A program made the position numbers and the translations under genes. Below, piece by piece: positions 57,721 through 64,000 of a stretch of 64,000 bases of DNA. Below the pieces are notes generated by a model that saw nothing but the letters and a program-made list of their open reading frames with translations, searched no databases and was not told the origin of the DNA. The stretch comes from Orychophragmus violaceus. Taxonomy: Eukaryota > Streptophyta > Magnoliopsida > Brassicales > Brassicaceae. Location of the stretch: positions 76,515,823 through 76,579,822 of the forward strand of contig CM058239.1 in assembly GCA_030180135.1 (NCBI GenBank). The letters run 5' to 3'. Positions within the stretch are counted from its first letter, which is position 1, and every line of letters starts with the position of its first letter.

Positions 57721-58567
57721 CGTTGATTTTTTTGTTTCTATAACAAAAATTGTAGATTTTATTAGATGATAATACTTTATATTAAAATGAGCCGTTTACA
57801 TTAATGATGAAAGCAATTATAAGAAATAATATCACATAGAAAAGTAATGCAACATTTATGGTAAACTCTTCGGGAACCAAATCTCCAATGAAGATACTAT
57901 AAGCACAAGCAAAAATTACAATCACACATAAAATTAACAACAAATAAAACATCTTTCTTGTGAAATAAAATCTGAAAATAAGAATTCTTTGGAAAGTATT
58001 TGAGAGAAGATGAAGTGTTTGAGTGAAATAAATGAGTGTAAGATGAGTGTTTTTACAGATTAAAAACACGGTTCATAATCGTTTGAAATGAGTTAAAATT
58101 TTGATTTTTTTCTTCTTTGTGACCGTTGGTGAAAGAGTTTAAAAATCAATCCAAAACAATTTTAATATGCAGTCAATTAATTCTAATTAATTTCAGACAG
58201 AAAGTTTTTATATAGGTGATTGAGCCTCCTTATATAATAACATAGTATGAACATATATTTAGCAATAATATTATGGTGATATGATCGTCCACATTATGAT
58301 AATATATAAATAATACAGCAGCTTAGCCGTCCAATATATTATTAACAATATATAAATAATTATTGTGCATTTAGCAACCATGATATACGACAATAAATTA
58401 ATAATAAGGTGAAAATCTTCCACATTAATATTTAGTAGAAGTGGTGTATTTAAATAACCATTATAAAATAATAAATAATAATAAAAGAAGTATACCAACC
58501 ATTATAGCATGGTAAATGTTATATATATATAGACGTATCATAGAGAGTGATCGTGCTGATAACGAGC
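57721..58567 (-). other. Copia-B leader
   Basis: AT-rich, about 850 bp; a 95-codon hydrophobic minus frame (58069-57782) is probably chance. The minus-strand word GTTATCAGCACGA (58551-58563), next to the MITE, resembles the primer-binding region of some plant copia elements; the primer is uncertain. Confidence 0.5.
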
Positions 58568-58834
58568 TTGTTCTTTTCATTAACGCTGAGGTTGCGTCAA
58601 TGGCAATAAAATTTAAGCAGCAAGACAAGCACACAGAGAGGTGAAGAAAAGGATGAGTTGACGCTGCGATTGTTTTTACCGTCAACTCCGGCGATGTCCA
58701 TGACCCTGAAAATAAAGAACGTCAACTTAATTACCTCTGCGGCCACTTTTTCTCTCACTTACGGTGCTGCGTCAAAGCTGATGAAGCTTTTTTGTCTTAT
58801 TTGACGCTAACGCATGCGTTTACTAAAAGAACAG
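58568..58834. mobile_element. MITE with GTTCTTTTAG terminal inverted repeats (copy 2)
   Basis: 267 bp: left TTGTTCTTTTCATTAACGC, right complement CTGTTCTTTTAGTAAACGC, interior with GACGC words. Same family as 32815-33102. It sits between the copia-B 5' LTR and its presumed primer-binding site. Confidence 0.75.
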
Positions 58835-58842
58835 GCTTAACA

Positions 58843-59142
58843 TGTTATAATAATAATCATGATTTATCATATCGACAAATATAAATAAAGACAAAAATAT
58901 TATACCCGCTACATGGAATTGATAATAAAAATAAAGAAAGCTAGAGAGAAAGAATAATAAAGAGAATTGTTCTATTGAGATGTGTTTTACAAATGAATGA
59001 AACGTTCGTTTATATAGAAATTAAAAAAATTAATTTTACTGTGTATGCATAATGACGGTGGGCTCTACACCAAAATATTCACTCACAACTCTCTTATTTT
59101 CTTCCACCCTTCTCTTATTTTTTTTTCCTACACTTTCTTACA
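58843..59142 (-). repeat. Copia-B 5' LTR
   Basis: 300 bp, TGTTATAATAATAATCATGA...CTTACA; homologous to 33874-33972 plus 41412-41616, with many substitutions. Confidence 0.88.
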
Positions 59143-59840
59143 AATACTACTTTATATATATAATATTAATAATATATATATATATATCAGATATGGAAAA
59201 TAATAATAATAACAGCTCTAGTTGAAATTTACAAATTAGTATTGACTGACTATTATATTAAATATTATATTTATTTCAAATGTCTGTATTTTATGAATAA
59301 TATATTATTTTATATATGCGTTATTTTTCTCTTTACAATACATCTTACAAAATACCTAAAAAATATACGAACAATTTGAACTTTTGAAAACTTAAAAATC
59401 TATTTGGAAGTATTCAATTCACGCTTTTGAAATATATTTTTGTTCAAACTTTTCGTAATTACATATTTGTTAAGAAACAGTTAAATTTAATTAGAATTTT
59501 CTAATTTAATTAGTTTTAAACTCAAATCAGACTATATATTTTTTTAATATTTAACTAGTTTTGTAGTTATTAAAAAAAATTAAAAGTCTGTCAACTGTTT
59601 TAACTAATTTTTGTAAACCCTTCATAATCTCATATTGCGTTAATTTATTTTATGGTTGTTATTAGAAATCTAAAGCATAGCTTACTTATTTCTAAACTCT
59701 TTCGTATTTACAATCTCCTTTATATAAAAGGGAAAGATTTTGAGGATTCTTAATGCCTTCACGTCAGCAAAAATAATCAGCCAATCACAATACAAAATTA
59801 GGCCACATCATTTATGAATTACAACTTTCATCAACTATTA
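59143..59840. other. AT-rich spacer with TA microsatellite and a Helitron-like 5' terminus
   Basis: No gene. (TA)n near 59151-59190. At 59714 the sequence TCTCCTTTATATAAAAGGG preceded by A resembles 5' ends of Brassicaceae Helitrons, which start TC after an A; no matching plus-strand 3' end was found. Confidence 0.4.
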
Positions 59841-60101
59841 GAGCAAAAACAATGAGGTTCTTAACCCAAAGTTTCTTAACAAAAATTAATAAAATATTGC
59901 GGGTCCCACATGAATAGTTAAGAACCGAGTCCTTAAAATTCTTGTTTAAAAACCCGTTTCTTAACTATTCATGTGACGTGGCGCATTCTTATTGGTCCTC
60001 TTTTTTAATTTTTTTTTTTTTTTGCGTCTGAGAAAAAAAAATAAAAAATTAATAAATTTTTTTTTAAGAACTCCAAGGGAGTAACACCATTGGACATGGT
60101 C
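59841..60101. mobile_element. MITE, PIF/Harbinger-like (TTA target duplication), second copy
   Basis: 261 bp between TTA copies (59838-59840, 60102-60104). Degenerate inverted ends: GAGCAAAAACAATG left, GACCATGTCCAATG on the complement right. Internal words GGTTCTTAA, AAAAATTAAT and GGTCCCACA match the MITE at 14030-14297. Confidence 0.72.
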
Positions 60102-60104
60102 TTA

Positions 60105-60313
60105 ATGCCAAAATCGATTAATATTACACCACTCTCTTTCTTCTTCCAAAACGAACGAGTTTCAGGATGCAGAGCGACGAACATGATCATGGACATATCC
60201 TCGGAGCTAGATAGACGGTGGAAGGAGGAGGGAATGGGATCGGCATTTGGACAAAGATGTGGATCTGAGGGGATAATAGCGGCAGGCTTGGGTTGAGGTT
60301 CCGATTTCTCCAT
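60105..60313 (-). pseudogene. Unrecognised 70-codon frame next to the MITE
   Basis: Minus strand from ATG at 60313: MEKSEPQPKPAAIIPSDP, then SFHRLSSSEDMSMIMF. Codon composition looks more gene-like than its surroundings; it is cut by the MITE at 60104. Possibly the first exon of a captured host gene; I do not recognise it and it may be chance. Confidence 0.3.
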
Positions 60314-61512
60314 CAGATTGGTTGATTTTTGAATTTGAGAAAGGAAACGCTCTCATTGAAGTCTATGGTTGATGCGAATTGAGATTAAATGTGTCTTATG
60401 AAGACGAGATGATGGAAGGAAATCAGGAAATCATCAATATGTTTCACCTGGGTTTGATGATCAAATTCTGGCTGTTGAAACTAGCACTAAAAAAGTATAG
60501 GTTTAGATCTCATTTACTTTTTGTTTATGTCCATTGTTCTATACTCTTAGGCCTTTGTGTACTGACAATTTAAGGGGGGGAGGGGGGGGGGTATTGGTAG
60601 ATGGATTGTGAAGATTTTTTTAAATTGTGAGATTCCATTGTTATTAGTTCATGAATTTTTAAAATTTTAGTAAGTCTATTGTTACTGCTTTAACATTTTT
60701 AGATTCCATTCAAAATCATTTGTTATTCAAAAAATTTATTTGTCAATAATTTTGTATATCAATTAAAATCTACTGTTATTGAAATATAAACTAGGTATGT
60801 GTCCGCGCTACGCCGCAGATTAATTTTATTAAAATTTTATTTTATCAATTTATTATAGATTTTACAATAAATATTGTATTATGTATCTATTATATTGTAT
60901 ATTCAAAATTGTTGCAATTATATTGTTTTTGTTTATGTATTAGTTAGATTTTAATTTATATCATATATGATTTCATGTTTTTATTTATTTTCCCGTATTC
61001 ATAAATTTATATTATTTGTTTTGAAATTTTTTACTATTTAGTAAATAAGTTTCGTTTTAATTTCCAATAATTTATTTTGCGGCAAATATAAAAAATATAT
61101 TTTGAAAAAGTGCGTAATTAGCGAATATTTTGTTTTTTCCCCTGTCTTTCTTTCCATGTAATTTCCATGTCATGCAGTAATATATTTTATAATTTATTCT
61201 TATGTAGATAACCATTAACCACATTCTAATGGCATTACAATAATGGGCAGTAAACTAATTGTCTCATTTTGACAGCAAATTAATGTTCAAATTATTTTCG
61301 CTGAACTAAATTGAATTTGTCTTTATTTAAAATAATATTATCCAAAAAAGAATATGTTATTTCAATCTTATCTCTAATGTTTACACTTTCTTTACTAACC
61401 TATCTAACATGTAATACAAACAGCAAAGATAATAATGTTTAATTTTAGTAATTAATTATAAAGATAACAATGATTAATTTTAGTAATTAATTATATAATA
61501 TAATTCTTATGT
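60314..61512. other. AT-rich spacer with a Helitron-like 3' terminus
   Basis: No gene. G-rich run at 60573-60592. At 60791-60812 the minus strand reads an imperfect GC hairpin (CTGCGGCGTAGCGCGG) followed by ACACATACCTAG and then T, matching the pattern of Helitron 3' ends (hairpin, then CTRR, inserted before T). If so, a Helitron runs from the right and ends at 60791. Confidence 0.45.
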
Positions 61513-61925
61513 AGTACAAATCAACTATAAAAATCAAAATAAACTATATAAAAAACATGTGGGAATACAACAATTTTCTTTTTCTTTTCTTCTCCTCTTC
61601 TGCTTTCACTGGTGAGCCATAGTTTCTTCCGGAGAATAAAAACAACATTGTTCTCACCATCTTCATTGTCGTGGTCAAGTTATGAACCTGCTGTTACCTT
61701 CTCAGATGCCATAACCTCCCAATGCAAAGCCTTCATATACTTCTTGATCGATTCAACAATGATCTGCTTATCTCTAATGATGATGAATCCAGTCGGTCTA
61801 AGAATCCTATCCTTCTCAATCAATAGATCCTCCACACTGCATCCTCTGCTTCTAATGTCTGAAAAAAATAGTACAAATCAACTATAAAAATCAAAATAAA
61901 ACTATATAAAAAACATGTGGGAATA
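61513..61925. repeat. Near-perfect 55-bp direct repeat flanking the methyltransferase fragment
   Basis: Copies 61513-61567 and 61870-61925, starting AGTACAAATCAACTATAAAA and ending ACATGTGGGAATA, differ by one A. They bracket about 300 bp containing the PMT exon. Confidence 0.92.
61612..61858 (-). pseudogene. Fragment of a PMT-type (DUF248, Methyltransf_29) methyltransferase gene, last exon
   Basis: Minus strand after an acceptor TTTTTTTCAG at 61859-61868: SVEDLLIEKDRILRPTGF, IIIRDKQIIVESIKKY and MKALHWEVMASEKV, then one in-frame TAA (61680-61682), then NVVFILRKKLWLT. These blocks match the C-terminus of plant Golgi PMT proteins (putative SAM-dependent methyltransferases for pectin). The membrane anchor and catalytic parts are absent. 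As the only host-gene piece here, flanked by a direct repeat and near a Helitron-like end on the same strand, it is probably a transposon-captured exon. Confidence 0.75.
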
Positions 61926-61934
61926 AAACTGTAT

Positions 61935-62733
61935 AGTTCTTATGTTTTCATTAACAATTGTATGATCTTCTGGAAAGAAGACGAAAAGGAAGATAAGTGT
62001 CTCTTTTGTGAGGCACCAAGAAGGAAGCCTAACGAGAAACAACGTAGAACCAATGTACCATATAGTCATATGTGGTATCTACCAATTGTTGACAGACTGA
62101 AGAGAATGTATCAAAGAGAGAAGACTGGACTGGCAATGTGATGGCATGTCGAGCACCAAGAAAAGGAGGGAGAATTGATGCGGCGGACTGGAAATATTTT
62201 CAAGATCAACTTCCTATGTTTTCCCAAGAATCCCATAACATCTATCTTGGATTATGTACGTATGGTTTCAATCCATTTGGCATGTCTCATAATCATTCGT
62301 TGTGGCATGTGATCTTAACTCCATATAATTTACCCCATGATATGTGCATGAATACACAATACTTATTTCTTACAGTTATGTATTCTAGACCAGATCATCT
62401 GAGCGCTAGTCTGGATATCTTCCTCTGACCTCATATTGAGGACTTCAAAGAATTGTGGTCTTCTGAAGTTGATGAATAGATTCACCTTGAATAAAAGTTT
62501 TAATCTAAAAGCAGTGCTGCTGTGGAAGATAAGCGACTTCTCGGCCTATGGGGTTTTATAAGAATGGACGACCCATGGTAAGTTGTCTTGTCCAATTTTC
62601 ATGGAAGAAACAAAATCTTTTTATCTACCTAACGGAAGGAAAACATGTTCGTTTGATTATCACCGAATATTCCTTCAACATGGTCATCCACAGAGGAATA
62701 ATAAAAAATCTTTCTTGAAGGGAAAAGATGCCG
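61935..62733 (+). pseudogene. CACTA TNPD (Transposase_21) fragment
   Basis: Plus strand, in broken frames: NCMIFWKEDEKEDKCLFCEAPRRKP, YLPIVDRLKRMYQ, WKYFQDQLPMFSQESHNIYL, GLCTYGFNPFGMSHNHSLW, VILTPYNLPHDMCM and RPDHLSASLDIFL, then after a stop IEDFKELWSSEVDE and KSFYLPNGRKTCSFDYHR near 62617-62670. Order and spacing follow the TNPD transposase core. Stops and shifts at about 62138, 62425 and 62490. It is unrelated in position to the CACTA at 16695-31708 and has no CACTA ends nearby. Confidence 0.85.
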
Positions 62734-63297
62734 TGAATTGATGCGACAGAAAAGAGAGGTTACCGATGGCGACAGATGCATCTGAGGCGTCGGAGATAGC
62801 AATCGATTATGGCGAGGGCGATGCTGCGCTGATTAAAGATCAACGTCGATGCGGAGAAATAAAGACATTGAGGCCAACACGGAGAGATGGCGTGATGGCT
62901 AACTAGAGAGGCGAGATGCTCCGCCGATATTGACGGATTAGAGAAACATAATAGGCTACATTCACATTTGGATTAGGATTAAAGCTTTGAAAGAAGTTTA
63001 CATAGGTAGGTTAAAAAAAGTCGGATAAGTATCAGTTATTATCGGTTTAGCGACGGTTTACATCTGTTTATCAAAATATTTTGGCGATTCCCGTCCAAAC
63101 CGGTTGTGTAATCATCCGTTTTCCGCCCAAATATTGAAAAGTTGACTTCCTCACGAAGTCTACTAAATAAAAGTCCAACATTTTATACAACCGGTTAACT
63201 CAATTTGGTTCGTATAGAATTCCATTCTCAACTTTGTCTGCATTAGAGATCTCCAACAATTTACGTTAGCGGTTTACTCGATTTTGTACGATAAAAA
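62734..63297. other. Spacer, no gene recognised
   Basis: Contains a 46-codon plus frame (62766-62906, starting MATDASEASEIAIDYGEGD), unrecognised. The rest is unassigned. Confidence 0.4.
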
Positions 63298-64000
63298 TGA
63301 TGGAATTCCTAACAGTTCCTAATCTGATTAGGCAACCCTGAGTCTGAATTCCGAGCCTAGGATCTAATGGTTTGTGTAATTGAATCATGGATCTGGCGTT
63401 TACCTTGTTCTGGCAGCGGAATATGGTCAGATAAACGAGATCTCTAAAGCGCCTCAGATGCTGCGCCTCTACTGCAGTCCACACGCACACAAGCTGAAAT
63501 CCGCCGGGATGCTAGTGCCGAGAATAGGATCTCCTGGGAGTTTCTGAATTTAGAGAGATGACTGCAATTGTTCTGTCAAGCACTCTCATCGTCAAATTCG
63601 AGTCTCATATCGAATATATAGGCTTTCAATCTCGACCTAATTGCCCAGTAATTAAACCGGGTCAATTTAAGTCATAATCCGAAACGTCAGTTTCGGAATC
63701 GACCCTGTGTCGATCGATACACCTAGTGTGTCGATCGATACACCTCTCAAAACTCGAATTCAATGCATATCCAATACACATTAATCAGACCATTTGCCAA
63801 TGATCAATCCCATACAAAGTGTTATCCAGCTTGCTCAGGTGTGTAACCCTGTAGGTTCACATAATACTAGCAATGAGTTACAACTCATAAGTCATAAGCG
63901 GTTTCTAGAAAAACGTTATGATTCCCTAGTACCACATGAATTGTCCGATCTCGACAATACAACTATCATATAGAGTAAGTACAATGTGATTTCACGACAT
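63298..64000 (-). repeat. Copia LTR, partial, cut by the right edge
   Basis: From about 63298 (TGATGGAATTCC; exact start uncertain). 63840-64000 has the layout of the copia-A' LTR start region: TGTGTAACCCTGTAGG versus TGTGTGACCCTTTGGG, then CACATAATACTAG, CCGATCTCGACAATAC and a TGATTTCACGACAT end. Module pair at 63707-63720 and 63728-63741. No primer-binding site lies to its left, so it is a minus-strand 3' LTR or a solo LTR. Confidence 0.75.

Larger units (their letters stand above)
33874..59142 (-). mobile_element. Copia-B: old Ty1/copia element, 25 kb with four nested insertions
   Basis: LTRs of about 300 bp: the 3' LTR is at 33874-33972 plus 41412-41616 (split by copia-A), the 5' LTR at 58843-59142. 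Both run TGTTATAATAATAATCATGA... to TAACA/TTACA, with many differences. Minus-strand Gag, protease/pre-integrase, integrase, RT and RNase H remains lie between. Insertions: copia-A, copia-C fragment (43300-54640), Athila-2 (inside copia-C) and a MITE (58568-58834). The outer flanks (GATAT and AATAC) are not a clean duplication. Without the insertions the element is about 6 kb. Confidence 0.9.

Noticed and set aside
57782..58069. 95-residue hydrophobic frame that could suggest a membrane protein
   Set aside because: AT-rich leader of a decayed copia element; hydrophobic codons are expected from composition, and no supporting features exist.
59714..60794. One Helitron from the 5'-like end at 59714 to the 3'-like end at 60791
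   Set aside because: The two termini face opposite strands, so they cannot belong to one element.
1..64000. CRISPR arrays, bacterial operons, tRNA or rRNA genes
   Set aside because: None seen; the only tRNA-related sequences are primer-binding sites and the SINE promoter.

Overview
The window is nuclear DNA of a plant, almost certainly a Brassicaceae, from a repeat-rich (pericentromere-like) region. The basis is Athila-type Ty3/gypsy elements primed by tRNA-Asp, Ty1/copia elements primed by initiator tRNA-Met, a TAT-type gypsy element with two RNase H domains, a CACTA element beginning CACTACAAGAAAAC, a plant LINE, a tRNA-derived SINE, several MITEs and a Helitron-like end. I see no intact host gene. 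The only host-gene material I recognise is a broken C-terminal exon of a PMT-type (DUF248) methyltransferase near 61.6-61.9 kb.

Layout. 1-10730: minus-strand Athila element (Athila-1) running off the left edge; its 5' LTR is split by a young defective minus-strand copia element (2827-9871, target duplication GAATC). 10731-13929: 3' part of a decayed LINE into which Athila-1 had inserted. 13930-15902: degraded spacer with a PIF/Harbinger-like MITE. 15903-16694 plus 31709-31935: halves of a GC-rich LINE-like retroposon split by a 15-kb CACTA element (16695-31708, target duplication TCG). The CACTA transposase genes read on the minus strand and are decayed; a TAT gypsy element (19623-29515) sits in an intron of its TNPA-like gene, and that TAT element carries, in its integrase, an inverted LTR fragment with a three-exon ORF. 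31992-32738: SINE whose target duplication was later split by an hAT-like MITE. 33874-59142: an old minus-strand copia element (copia-B) holding four further insertions: a young copia (copia-A, 33973-41411) in its 3' LTR, a pol fragment of another copia (copia-C, about 43300-54640), an Athila element (Athila-2, 44689-53795, target duplication ATGTG) inside copia-C, and a MITE beside the 5' LTR. 59143-64000: AT-rich DNA with a MITE, Helitron-like termini, the methyltransferase fragment, a CACTA TNPD fragment and a copia LTR cut by the right edge.

How it works together: these are genome parasites, not a pathway. Target duplications give the order of events: copia-B before copia-C before Athila-2; LINE before Athila-1 before the 2827-9871 copia; LINE-like retroposon before CACTA before TAT before the inverted LTR fragment. 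By-eye LTR comparison gives the same sense of age: 3 differences in 690 bp (2827-9871), 5 in 643 bp (copia-A), about 33 in 1181 bp (Athila-2), and about 7-8 percent for TAT.

The most unusual signal is a paired 14-bp module, each unit nearly palindromic around CGATCG or a close variant, set 21-23 bp apart. It recurs at about 20 places in unrelated retroelements (both Athila elements, both copia-A family members and the right-edge copia LTR), in LTRs, leaders, coding linkers and inter-ORF regions, and I did not see it in copia-B, copia-C, the LINE or TAT. I know of no description of it.
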